Below, piece after piece: positions 25,860 to 34,050 of a stretch of DNA of 64,000 bases. Source of the DNA: Nocardia vulneris (GTDB lineage Bacteria; Actinomycetota; Actinomycetes; Mycobacteriales; Mycobacteriaceae); assembly GCF_001613425.1 (NCBI RefSeq), contig NZ_BDCI01000017.1:310001-374000 (forward strand), read 5' to 3'. A program made the translations under genes and the position numbers. Below the pieces are notes generated by a model. The model did not search any database and was not told where the DNA came from. It saw nothing but the letters and a program-made list of their open reading frames with translations. Each line of letters begins with the position of its first letter. The first letter of the stretch is position 1.

Positions 25860-26930
25860 GTGGACGTCAGTCAAGGTCCGGTAGGAATAATCTGGGATAT
25901 CACCTACGCGTGCCCGCTGCGCTGTGTGCACTGCTATTCCGAATCGGGCCGGCGGCCGACCCTGCATCCGGCGCGCGACCAACTCTTCCGCATGGCAGCG
26001 GCGTTCCTTTCCCTGCATCCGCAGGAGGTGGCGATCGCCGGTGGCGAACCGTTGCTGGTGGACGGCGTCTTCGAGATCGCCGAACGCTTCGCACAGGCGG
26101 GCATCTCCGTCATCCTCTACACGAGCGGGCTACCCGTGGACGCGCACAAGGCCGAGGAATCGTTGCGGCACTTCAGTACCGTCGCGGTCAGTATGGACGG
26201 CGCCACCGCCGACGTGCACGACCGCATCCGGGGCCGGGCGCGCGCGTTCGAGCGGGGCCTGGCCGCGGTGCAACTCCTCGACGACACCGCGCGCCGGATG
26301 AAAGCCGAGGGGCAGACCCCCGGCACGCTCGGCATCGAGGTGTCGATCATGCGCAGCAACCTGCATCAGGTCGAGGAGTTCTGCACGACCATCGCGCCCC
26401 GTTTCCCCGAACTGCGGCATCTGGTGTTCACCGTGACCATGCCCGCCGGGCTCGCCAATCGTGCCGGGTTCGTCGAGCACGAACTGCTGGACGACACCGA
26501 ATCCCAACGCCTGCTCAGCTCTGAGTATCTCGCGCACCTGCGCAGTATCGCGCCCGCGGGACTGGATATCCGGATCGACGACCACTGGCACGACATGATC
26601 CACCCGGACCATGTCGCCGCGGGCAGCGTCCTGCCCATCATGCACGTGCGGCCCGACGGGGAAGTGCACGCGATGCCGATCTACGAGGGCACCGTCGGCA
26701 GCGTCCTCGATGAACCTCCGATGGTCCTGTGGGAGCGCGCACTCGCGCGCTGGTCCGATCCTTTCGTCGTCCGGACCCTCGCCTCCGTCCGCACCATGCG
26801 CGACTGGGCCGAAGCGGCCCGCCGCCTGGACTACCATTTCGCCGCGCCGGTCGACCGGGCGCGCCTGGACCGCCGCCCGGCCTTCACCCCCCTTGGCGTT
26901 CCTATCGCGAGCAAAGCTCCTGTCGCATAA
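25860..26930 (+). CDS. Radical SAM protein, probable peptide-modifying enzyme
   Basis: This 356-residue radical SAM enzyme carries the CxxxCxxC cluster motif as CPLRCVHC near residue 18, the GGEP motif (IAGGEPLL) and a typical barrel. The C-terminal part has a SPASM-like outline (HVRPDGEVHAMP then GSVLDEPP) but lacks the cysteines that bind extra clusters. GTG 25860 has AAGGGG nearby; a longer frame from 25794 is possible. It is divergent from the lanthipeptide precursor gene with about 200 bases between. Such enzymes often add a second modification to ribosomal peptides, so action on the same precursor is plausible but not shown. Confidence 0.75.
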   Translation: MDVSQGPVGIIWDITYACPLRCVHCYSESGRRPTLHPARDQLFRMAAAFLSLHPQEVAIAGGEPLLVDGVFEIAERFAQAGISVILYTSGLPVDAHKAEESLRHFSTVAVSMDGATADVHDRIRGRARAFERGLAAVQLLDDTARRMKAEGQTPGTLGIEVSIMRSNLHQVEEFCTTIAPRFPELRHLVFTVTMPAGLANRAGFVEHELLDDTESQRLLSSEYLAHLRSIAPAGLDIRIDDHWHDMIHPDHVAAGSVLPIMHVRPDGEVHAMPIYEGTVGSVLDEPPMVLWERALARWSDPFVVRTLASVRTMRDWAEAARRLDYHFAAPVDRARLDRRPAFTPLGVPIASKAPVA

Positions 26931-26941
26931 GGCCTTTCTCG

Positions 26942-27601
26942 TCAGGTCAAGGATGCGGCGGCGGCCTCCAGGTCGTCGATGGTGCCGGACATGATGGTCC
27001 GGATGTGCGCGGTGAGGTGGTCGGTGGGCCAGTCCCACCACGCGACGGCGAGCAGACGCGCGATGTCGTTGTCGCTGTAGCGGGTTCGGATCAGGCGGGC
27101 CGGATTGCCGCCGACGATGCCGTAGTCGGGCACCGCGCCGGTGACCACGGAGCCGGTGCTGATGATCGCGCCGTGCCCGATCCGCGCACCGGGCATCACG
27201 GTGACGCCGTTGCCGAACCACACGTCGTTGCCGACCACGGTGTCACCACGATTCGGCAGGTCGGTGAGCAGGTCGAAGTGCTCCGCCCAGGACCCGCCCA
27301 TGGTGGGAAAGGGAAACGTCGACGGGCCGTCCATCCGGTGGTTGGCGCCGTTCATGATGAACCGCGTGCCGGTGCCCAGCGCGCAGAACTTTCCGATGAT
27401 CAGCTTCTCCGGCCCGTAGTGGTACAGCACATTGCGGGTTTCGAACGCGGTCGCGTCGTCCGGGTCGTCGTAATAGGAATAGTCCCCGACCTCGATCAAC
27501 GGCGAGGTGAGCAGGGGCCGCAGTTGCACCACGCGCGGCTGGCCGGGCATGGGATGCAGCACGGTCGGGTCGGCGGGCAGCCGCACGGGACTGTCGGGCA
27601 C
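26942..27601 (-). CDS. CatB/Vat-type hexapeptide-repeat O-acetyltransferase
   Basis: A 219-residue xenobiotic acetyltransferase of the left-handed beta-helix type. Hexapeptide repeats run from IIGKFCALGTG through VVGNDVWFGNGVTVMPGA and IGHGAIIST. The catalytic His lies in MNGANHRMDG, as in streptogramin A and chloramphenicol acetyltransferases of the Vat/CatB family. GTG 27601 has AAGGAG just upstream. It follows an ABC-F gene by 35 bases on the same strand, which supports a role in antibiotic resistance, although some members act on other alcohols. Confidence 0.8.
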   Translation of the reverse strand: MPDSPVRLPADPTVLHPMPGQPRVVQLRPLLTSPLIEVGDYSYYDDPDDATAFETRNVLYHYGPEKLIIGKFCALGTGTRFIMNGANHRMDGPSTFPFPTMGGSWAEHFDLLTDLPNRGDTVVGNDVWFGNGVTVMPGARIGHGAIISTGSVVTGAVPDYGIVGGNPARLIRTRYSDNDIARLLAVAWWDWPTDHLTAHIRTIMSGTIDDLEAAAASLT

Positions 27602-27636
27602 GGTGGAACTCCTTCGGTGCGTGGGTAATCGGTCGA

Positions 27637-29244
27637 TCAGACGGAGACGCAGGTCCGCAGGGCGAGATGCGCGCCCTGCCAGCGCGCGCGCAGCCGCCGA
27701 TCGTGGCTGACGATCACGAGCGCGCCACGGTAGTCGGCCAAGGCTGTCTCCAACTCCTCGACCAGGCCGGGTGAGAGGTGGTTGGTGGGTTCGTCGAGCA
27801 GCAGCACGTCGACGGGCTCGGTGACCAAGCGCGCCAACGCGAGTCGCTGCCGCTGCCCCGTGGACAGATCCGCCACCCGCGCGGTGAGCCGGGTGCGGTC
27901 GAACAGGCCGAGCGACATCAACACCTCGGCGTGCTGATCGGCCCCACCGCCGCGGCCCCGGCCGAAGGCGGACAGCAGTGTCTCGCCGGGCGCGGCGGGC
28001 GGCGGTTCCTGCGCGAGATATCCGACCCGGCCGCGCCGCAGCACCGTGCCGCGATCCGGCGCGAGAGTGCCGGCCAGCACCCGCAGCAGCGTGGACTTGC
28101 CCGCCCCGTTCGGCCCGGTGATCAGCAGACGCTCGCCCGCCGCCACCGTGCCACTGGTCCGTTCCAGTCGGCCCTCGACCGCGACGTCCGTGGCCTCGAG
28201 CACCGCGCCCTGGGTTCGTCCCGCATGCAGTGCGGGCCGGAAGCGCAACGGTTCCGGCGGCGCCGGTACCGGTTCGGCGAGGTGCCGGCGCAACCGTTCC
28301 TCGGCGTTGCGGACCCGGCTCGCCAGTGATTGCTGGACCCGGCCGCCGGCGCGGTCGTAGCTCATCTTGTTGTTGTCCTTCATCGCCCGGCCCGGGGCGA
28401 CGCGACGCGCGGTGGTGGCGGCGAACTCGCGCAGCCGATCGACATCGGCCTGCCACTGCGCGTGGGCTTGCACCCAGCGTTCCCGCGCCGCCGCTTTCTC
28501 GGCCAGGTAGCCCGCGTAGCCGTTGCCGTAGCGGACGACGCGCCGCCGGTCCGCATCGACCTCGAGCAGGGTGGTCGCGACCCGCTCCAGGAAGGTTCGG
28601 TCGTGCGACACCGTCACGGTGGTCCCGCGCCGGGTGCGCAGATGGTCTTCCAGCCAGGTCAGGGCGTCGTCGTCGAGGTGGTTCGTCGGCTCGTCCAGCA
28701 GCAGTACTTCCGATCCGGCGGCCAGCACCGCGGCCAGGCGCAACCGGACCTGTTCGCCGCCGGACAGTGCGCCGACAGTGCGCTCGCGCCGGACCAGTCC
28801 GAGACCGAGGCCGTGCAGCGCCCGTTCCACCCGCGCGTCCGCGTCGTAGCCGCCGCGCAGTTCGAAAACCGTGGTCAGCTCGCCGTATTCGGCCAGCCCC
28901 GATTCGTCGCCGGAGCCCATCGCGGACTCGAGCCGGCGCATCCGGTGCTCGATCGCACGGAGTTCACCCAGGGCGCGGTCGATGACCTGTTGCACGGTCA
29001 GCTGTGGTGGCAGGTACTCGTCCTGCGCGAGGTAGCCGACGCCGCCGTCGGCGTGGACGACGATCTCGCCCTCGTCGGGCTGTTCCCGGCCGGCGAGCAG
29101 CCGCAGCAAGGTGGTCTTGCCGGAGCCGTTCTCGCCGATGATCCCGGTGCGCTCGCCCGCGGCGAGCACACAGGTCACCTCATCGAGTACGCGACGGCCG
29201 TGGAAGGACTTGGTGACCGCGTGCGCGGTGATCTGGGTTGGCAT
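27637..29244 (-). CDS. ABC-F family ATPase, probable ribosome-protection protein
   Basis: The 535-residue protein has two ABC domains and no membrane segments. Walker A motifs are GENGSGKTT and GPNGAGKST, with signatures LSGGEQVRL and LSTGQRQRL. A charged interdomain linker (EKAAARERWVQAHAQ) fits the ABC-F group. Resistance-type ABC-F proteins displace ribosome-targeting drugs. ATG 29244 has GGAG upstream. It is cotranscribed with the Vat-type acetyltransferase and divergent from a TetR gene. Which drugs are affected cannot be read from the sequence; macrolide, lincosamide, streptogramin and pleuromutilin classes are typical. Confidence 0.85.
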   Translation of the reverse strand: MPTQITAHAVTKSFHGRRVLDEVTCVLAAGERTGIIGENGSGKTTLLRLLAGREQPDEGEIVVHADGGVGYLAQDEYLPPQLTVQQVIDRALGELRAIEHRMRRLESAMGSGDESGLAEYGELTTVFELRGGYDADARVERALHGLGLGLVRRERTVGALSGGEQVRLRLAAVLAAGSEVLLLDEPTNHLDDDALTWLEDHLRTRRGTTVTVSHDRTFLERVATTLLEVDADRRRVVRYGNGYAGYLAEKAAARERWVQAHAQWQADVDRLREFAATTARRVAPGRAMKDNNKMSYDRAGGRVQQSLASRVRNAEERLRRHLAEPVPAPPEPLRFRPALHAGRTQGAVLEATDVAVEGRLERTSGTVAAGERLLITGPNGAGKSTLLRVLAGTLAPDRGTVLRRGRVGYLAQEPPPAAPGETLLSAFGRGRGGGADQHAEVLMSLGLFDRTRLTARVADLSTGQRQRLALARLVTEPVDVLLLDEPTNHLSPGLVEELETALADYRGALVIVSHDRRLRARWQGAHLALRTCVSV

Positions 29245-29398
29245 GGGCACACTCCGAAGCATTCGAGGACGCGGTGACCGAGCACCGCAGGACCGGGTGA
29301 ACACTTCGAATGACCATCGGCCTACCTCACTAGTGCGACGAATGTTGCGTTAATATGGTGCCACAGCCTGTCCCTCCAGAGCAACCGGGTCGTCGACA
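29245..29398. promoter_or_regulatory. Divergent promoter region between ABC-F and TetR genes
   Basis: This 154-base region is AT-rich near its centre, with a TAATAT hexamer at 29352-29357 and an 8-base palindrome CACTAGTG at 29328-29335. Both sit where promoters for the two divergent genes would overlap, so a TetR site is plausible. On the minus strand an SD-like GAGGTAGG precedes a short reading frame that overlaps the ABC-F start, a possible leader. Confidence 0.3.
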
Positions 29399-30058
29399 TT
29401 GCCTCCTCCATCAGCTGATTCACCCCCGCGGCCGCGCCCGGGCGGCCGCACCGCGCGCATCCGGGATCAGGTCCTCGACGCGGTACGCGCGGAACTGACC
29501 GAGCACGGCTATGACGCGCTCACGGTCGACACCGTCGCCGCGCGCGCGGGCGTGCATCGCACCACGGTGTATCGCCGCTGGCGCGATGTGGCCGGACTGA
29601 TCACCGACGTCTTCGCCGCGGCGAGCGATCTCGACTGGCAGCCGCGCGACACCGGCACCCTGCACGGTGACCTGACCGCACTCAACCAGGAGATCCAGGA
29701 CTCGCTGACCGAGGAATCCTCCATCGCGGAGGCGCTGATCGCGGTCTCGTTCCGCTCCGCGGCGGCGGCCGACGCCCTGCGGCAACTATGGGAAGGCCGG
29801 TACACGCAATCGGAGATCGTGGTCGAACGCGCGGTCCGGCGCGGCGAACTCGAGCCCGGTATCGACGCCCGCGCCTTGCTGATCGCCGCGACCGCGCCGC
29901 TCTACCACCAGCTGATATTGCTGCGCACCCCACCCGATCCGGGCCTGCCCGCCCACGCCGCGGCGGCCGCCGCGCTGGCCGCGCGCGCGGGTGCGTTCAG
30001 GGAAACCGAAGGGGCTGCGGCTAAACCGCGTCGACGGCCAGCGTCCCGAACCGACTGA
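29399..30058 (+). CDS. TetR/AcrR family transcriptional regulator
   Basis: A 219-residue regulator with an N-terminal TetR helix-turn-helix: TVAARAGVHRTTVYRRW near residues 45-61, preceded by RIRDQVLDAVRAEL. The C-terminal ligand domain is all-alpha with an Ala-rich tail. TTG 29399 is the only start that keeps the whole HTH. An in-frame stop at 29351 blocks earlier starts, and no clear ribosome site is seen. It is divergent from the ABC-F/acetyltransferase operon and probably represses it. Its 3' end overlaps the convergent small gene by 38 bases. Confidence 0.75.
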   Translation: MPPPSADSPPRPRPGGRTARIRDQVLDAVRAELTEHGYDALTVDTVAARAGVHRTTVYRRWRDVAGLITDVFAAASDLDWQPRDTGTLHGDLTALNQEIQDSLTEESSIAEALIAVSFRSAAAADALRQLWEGRYTQSEIVVERAVRRGELEPGIDARALLIAATAPLYHQLILLRTPPDPGLPAHAAAAAALAARAGAFRETEGAAAKPRRRPASRTD

Positions 30059-30269
30059 CGTTGGCGTGATTGTGCCCGTCGGGACTGGTGATCACGACCT
30101 CGGACGGATTGGTCAGCGCGAGGCAGCAGTAGTTGTCACCGTCGCGCTGGATGCTGAGCGAGAGCAGCCGCCGCTCGGCGGACTGCTGCCACTCGTCGAT
30201 CGCCTCGTACAGCCCACGCATGGACGGACTTTCGAAGTAGAGGAGATTGCGCTTGTTGGTGTCCGACAT
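30021..30269 (-). CDS. Small conserved-looking protein next to MutS-like genes
   Basis: This 82-residue protein starts at ATG 30269 with GGAGG upstream. It begins MSDTNKRNLLYFESPSMRGL and has an amphipathic helix (YEAIDEWQQSAERRLL) followed by beta-like segments with an NYCCLALTNPSEVVI stretch. No family is recognised. It lies 57 bases downstream of the second MutS-like gene on the same strand and is probably the third gene of that operon. It overlaps the convergent TetR gene, so expression of the two may interfere. Confidence 0.6.
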   Translation of the reverse strand: MSDTNKRNLLYFESPSMRGLYEAIDEWQQSAERRLLSLSIQRDGDNYCCLALTNPSEVVITSPDGHNHANVSRFGTLAVDAV

Positions 30270-30326
30270 GAGACCGCCTCCATCCGCGTCGCGGGGAATC
30301 CGTGACGCCTCCCCGTCCATAGTGCG

Positions 30327-31808
30327 CTACACCGACATCCGGTCGTCGCCGAAGACGCTGCGGAACACGTCACCGCCGTGACTCGTGGCCACCGGCTCGC
30401 CTTCGACCACGCGGAAGGTGCGGGTACCGTCCGGCAACCGCTCGGCCCGCAAGAACAGCTCGGCCCCGGTCTGCCCGTCGTGGAACTCCCGGGCCAGATC
30501 GTAAAGATGGGTCACACAAACGATTTTCACGCCGGCATCGTGCAGCGCACGCAGGATCGGCCCGCCGATCTGGGTTCCTTCCCGCTCGTTCGTCGACGCG
30601 AAGGGCTCGTTGCACAGCAGCAGGGCGGTGGGCCGGATCGCATCGGTGATCTCCCGGATCCGCGCCAGCTCCTCTTTCAGCCTCCCGTAGGTCATGGTGG
30701 CGTCGTCCTGGGTCCGGAAGTGGGTGAAGATGCCGGAGCGCACATCCGCCGCGAAACTGTCCGCGAGCACGAACATTCCGGCTTGCAGCAGCACCTGGGC
30801 GAGGCCGACGCTGCGCAGAAAGGTCGATTTGCCACCGCTGTTCGCGCCCGTGACGAGGATCAGCGAACGCCCCGATCCGTCGACCGTGTTCGCACCGACC
30901 GGCGTATCCGAGGACAGGACCAGGGTGGGATCGCGTAATTCCCGGCAGCGCAGCTCAGCTCGGCCGACCGGCAGCGGCTCGGGGAAGCACAGCGGATACC
31001 CCGAGGCCGTCAACCGCTCGTGCAGGTTCACACAGCCGAGATAGAACGCCAGCTCGGTGCGCAGCGACCGGAGGAAATCGGCGATCAGATCCGTGGCGTG
31101 CGAAACGATTTCGGCCACCGGATACAGGCCGCGCCCGATCAGCCGGGCCAGGTACTCCGCCCCCTTCTCGTCCTGGCCGGGGATGGTGAAGCCGTGCCGC
31201 GCTCGCCGATCGCCGCCGAACAGGCCACGCCGCGCCGGTCGCGGTGGCTCGCGCAGCACGATGCCGACCGGCCGGTTCCCCGTACCGAGCCCGGCGCCCA
31301 GTGCTGTGCCGTGCTCGAAATGCAGTGCGTCGATGTGCGATTCGACCGCATCGAGCACTTCGTCCCGGAACGACGAGGTGACCAGCGCCGACAGTCGCGC
31401 GAAACCCGCCGACCGCAGGCCGAGGGCCGTGCATGCCGCACGCACCTGCCGGAGGTGGCCGATCAGTTCGGCGAGCGGTTCCAGTGAGAGATTCAGCTTG
31501 GCTCGCGGCGCACCAGCACGGCCGATCGTCCAGCGGCGCACGCTCTCGCTCGCGCCCACCAGCGCGTACAGGCGGCGGACCGCGGCCGGGTCGGCGAGGC
31601 AGTCGGCGAGCACTTCCTGGCGATACCTGATCGACGCCGGATCGGTCGACGCGTGCACCATGACCGACTCGACGCTCTCGCGCAGGAACGGATCACCGGC
31701 CGCCATCGCGTCGAACACGATGGCCAGCTCGAGATCCCGCACCACCGTCGGGCCGTGCCGCACCGTGTGGGCCCGAGCGGAATCCGGTTCCAGCAGCCCG
31801 ACTCTCAT
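30327..31808 (-). CDS. MutS-type ATPase domain protein (second of a pair)
   Basis: A 493-residue protein with the helical lever and ABC-type ATPase domains of MutS but no mismatch-recognition domain. Walker A is TGANSGGKST. The ATPase core continues through NEPFASTNEREG and CVTHLYDLA, equivalents of the Walker B and D/H loops. An N-terminal segment DLELAIVFDAMAAGDPFL resembles the matching region of its neighbour. ATG 31808 overlaps the upstream stop by four bases, so the two proteins are made together and may form a heterodimer. It is too short for MutS1 and has no Smr domain of MutS2. The role is unknown. Confidence 0.75.
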   Translation of the reverse strand: MRVGLLEPDSARAHTVRHGPTVVRDLELAIVFDAMAAGDPFLRESVESVMVHASTDPASIRYRQEVLADCLADPAAVRRLYALVGASESVRRWTIGRAGAPRAKLNLSLEPLAELIGHLRQVRAACTALGLRSAGFARLSALVTSSFRDEVLDAVESHIDALHFEHGTALGAGLGTGNRPVGIVLREPPRPARRGLFGGDRRARHGFTIPGQDEKGAEYLARLIGRGLYPVAEIVSHATDLIADFLRSLRTELAFYLGCVNLHERLTASGYPLCFPEPLPVGRAELRCRELRDPTLVLSSDTPVGANTVDGSGRSLILVTGANSGGKSTFLRSVGLAQVLLQAGMFVLADSFAADVRSGIFTHFRTQDDATMTYGRLKEELARIREITDAIRPTALLLCNEPFASTNEREGTQIGGPILRALHDAGVKIVCVTHLYDLAREFHDGQTGAELFLRAERLPDGTRTFRVVEGEPVATSHGGDVFRSVFGDDRMSV

Positions 31809-33325
31809 CGCGCGATCCGTTCCGCTATCGCGGTGTAACCGAGTCCGAACAGATCCGCGATCGCGGCCGCGTGCGCCTTGCCGTCCGCTGGTCTGCGTAC
31901 GATCCGGAAGGTGCGCGTGGTGGGATCGGCACCGACACCGGCCACCATGCTGACCACGGCCGGGTGCAGGTTCGCCAGCTCGTCGAGGAACGTGACATAC
32001 ACCGCGACCGCGCCTCGCTCGATGATCCGGCGCAGTACCGCACCGCCGATCTGCAGCGCGTCGGCCGTGGTGGTCGAGCTGAACGTCTCGTTCATGATGA
32101 TCAGCGAGCGCGCGGTGCAGGCCCGGATCGCGCCGTGCACCTCGGTGAGTTCGTCGTGCAGCTTGCCCGCCGAGTGCTCGACGCTTTCGGTGCGCTCGAA
32201 ATGGGTGGACAGGCGGTCGGCGAGCAAGAGCGTGGCACCGGCCGCGGGCACCGGACAACCGAGCGCCGCCAGATAGGCGAGCTGACCGAACATGCGGGCG
32301 AAGGTGCTCTTGCCGCCCTGGTTCGGCCCGGTGACCACCAGCACTCGCTCGCTGCCGACGAGCCGGAAATCATTGGGCACCACGGATTGCTCGGCGCCAC
32401 GCAGTTGCACCGCCAACGCGAGATCGTATCCCCCGGTCACCGCGATCTCCTCGAACCGCTCGGTCAGCCGCGGACTGCTGAACGTGAACCCTTCGCCGGT
32501 CAAATGATCCACGAATTCGAGGAAGGAGAGATAGAACCGCAGCTCCTGATAGAACGATTCGACGGAGGGGTCCAGGAACTCGGGGTGCGCGGCGCAGAAC
32601 TGCGCCAGCTCGGTGAATTCGGCCGGGAACAGTTCAGCGACACGGTCGGTGATCTGTTCTTCCACGTAATGCACTGTGGTGGAAAGGATTTCCGGCGGAG
32701 CGGGATCGGGACGGAACCCCTGCACGAGCGGCGCGAAGGCCTGCTCGACGGTCGCACTGTAGTCCTGCGCGTTGTCGTCCCGAGCCACCGCGACCTGCTG
32801 GCCGTCGATGGAGATGGTGTAGCGGACGGCGTCGAGCCGGGTCTGGACACGCGTCGCAGCGGCCATCAGCTTCTCGAATTGGTCAGTGGCCAAGTATGTT
32901 TCGAGATAGGCCTGCCAACTCCGCAATCCCCGTGAGGTGCCGGGCACGGTCGAAAGCGCCGCACTCAGCGCCCGCAATGCGCTGCCGTAGCCGACCACCG
33001 CATCGAGATACAGCCGGTGTTCGGTGCGGCGATGCGGCTGTTCGGCCGACGCGGTCGCGAACGCGTGCACGATACGCAGCCGCGTCGCGAATGCTTCGAA
33101 GAGTTCGCGCAGCTCCGCGCGACCGAGATCGCGAAATATCTCCTGCCGGAACGTCACGGTGTCCAGATCGGTCACCGGCGCGCGGACATAGCGCGCCAAT
33201 ATCGGATCCCCGCGGGTCACGATGCTGAAGATTTCCTCGAGATTCAGGTCCCGCACGGTCTGCGCGTCGACGGCCAGGGCCGCCCGGCTGCCCGCAGGCC
33301 ACAGGATGCTGCCGAATCGAGACAT
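31805..33325 (-). CDS. MutS-type ATPase domain protein (first of a pair)
   Basis: The 506-residue protein is a paralogue of the product of the next gene. It has a helical region followed by the MutS ATPase: Walker A TGPNQGGKST, then IIMNETFSSTTT and VYVTFLDELA. An N-terminal block NLEEIFSIVTRGDPIL aligns with the partner. ATG 33325 has GAGGGGG just upstream; an ATG six codons earlier has none. No mismatch-binding, clamp-nuclease or Smr domain is visible, so general mismatch repair is unlikely. Divergent TerD and tandem promoter repeats suggest a stress or conflict-related system, which is inference. Confidence 0.75.
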   Translation of the reverse strand: MSRFGSILWPAGSRAALAVDAQTVRDLNLEEIFSIVTRGDPILARYVRAPVTDLDTVTFRQEIFRDLGRAELRELFEAFATRLRIVHAFATASAEQPHRRTEHRLYLDAVVGYGSALRALSAALSTVPGTSRGLRSWQAYLETYLATDQFEKLMAAATRVQTRLDAVRYTISIDGQQVAVARDDNAQDYSATVEQAFAPLVQGFRPDPAPPEILSTTVHYVEEQITDRVAELFPAEFTELAQFCAAHPEFLDPSVESFYQELRFYLSFLEFVDHLTGEGFTFSSPRLTERFEEIAVTGGYDLALAVQLRGAEQSVVPNDFRLVGSERVLVVTGPNQGGKSTFARMFGQLAYLAALGCPVPAAGATLLLADRLSTHFERTESVEHSAGKLHDELTEVHGAIRACTARSLIIMNETFSSTTTADALQIGGAVLRRIIERGAVAVYVTFLDELANLHPAVVSMVAGVGADPTTRTFRIVRRPADGKAHAAAIADLFGLGYTAIAERIAR

Positions 33326-33382
33326 CGATGCCCCCTCGCTCATCGTCGGTGATCAGCCGCTTATATCACCTAACTCATTTGC

Positions 33383-33412
33383 TTTACGGGCATATTTACG
33401 GCATCTTTACGG
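33383..33412. promoter_or_regulatory. Three phased TTTACGG direct repeats
   Basis: TTTACGG occurs at 33383-33389, 33395-33401 and 33406-33412, with start-to-start spacings of 12 and 11 bases, close to one helical turn. The array sits in the AT-rich divergent region between the MutS-like pair and the TerD gene. It looks like a cooperative activator or repressor site. Confidence 0.5.
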
Positions 33413-33489
33413 GTAGGTGCGCCGGGAAGTCTGGTCGGCAAACCCGGCCCGCGCACGCGGGGCGGGTCGATCGACGTTGGGAGACACCG

Positions 33490-34050
33490 ATGTTCACCAC
33501 GCTTCGCGACGAAAACGGCGCCGCCCTCGATTACGTGACGATGGCGCTCGGCTGGGATCCGGTCCGCGCGGGCCGCTGGTTCGGCGCCCCCGGCAAAGAC
33601 ATCGACCTCAACGCATCGGCGCTGCTCTTCGCCGGCGATCAAATCGCCGATGTCGTCTACCACGAACAGTTGAGCTCGCGCGACGGCGCGGTGCGCCATC
33701 TCGGCGACAGCACGACCGGCGAGGGCAAGGGCGACAACGAGATCATCACCGTCGATCTGACCAGGATGACGCCCGAGATCACCGCCGCGGTCTTCATCGT
33801 GACCTGCTACACGGGCCAGACCTTCGAGCAGATCGAGAATGCGTTCTGCCGCCTGATCGACAGCGTGTCCGGCATCGAACTCGCCCGCTTCGACCTGAGC
33901 GCCGGTGGCTCGCACACCGGCCTGGTGATGTGCAAGGTCTACCGCAGCGACGGGGTGTGGCAGTTCGAATCGATCGGCGAGACGATGCGAGCGGAGCACC
34001 CCGCCGAAGCGGTACCGCTGGTGCGCGAGTTGCTCGCGACCAGGATCTAG
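33490..34050 (+). CDS. TerD family protein
   Basis: A 186-residue TerD/stress-protein family member. The N-terminal segment YVTMALGWDP and the calcium-site region GKDIDLNASALLFAGDQI are characteristic. A later GEGKGDNEIITVDL matches the second metal-binding region. TerD proteins bind calcium and occur in tellurite, phage and stress-response clusters. ATG 33490 has GGGAG upstream. It is divergent from the MutS-like pair, sharing the TTTACGG array, and overlaps the convergent tarD gene by four bases. No TerA, TerB or TerC gene is nearby. Confidence 0.8.
   Translation: MFTTLRDENGAALDYVTMALGWDPVRAGRWFGAPGKDIDLNASALLFAGDQIADVVYHEQLSSRDGAVRHLGDSTTGEGKGDNEIITVDLTRMTPEITAAVFIVTCYTGQTFEQIENAFCRLIDSVSGIELARFDLSAGGSHTGLVMCKVYRSDGVWQFESIGETMRAEHPAEAVPLVRELLATRI

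Noticed and set aside
30327..33325. Classical mismatch repair MutS
   Set aside because: Both proteins lack the N-terminal mismatch-recognition and connector domains and are too short; no MutL is nearby.
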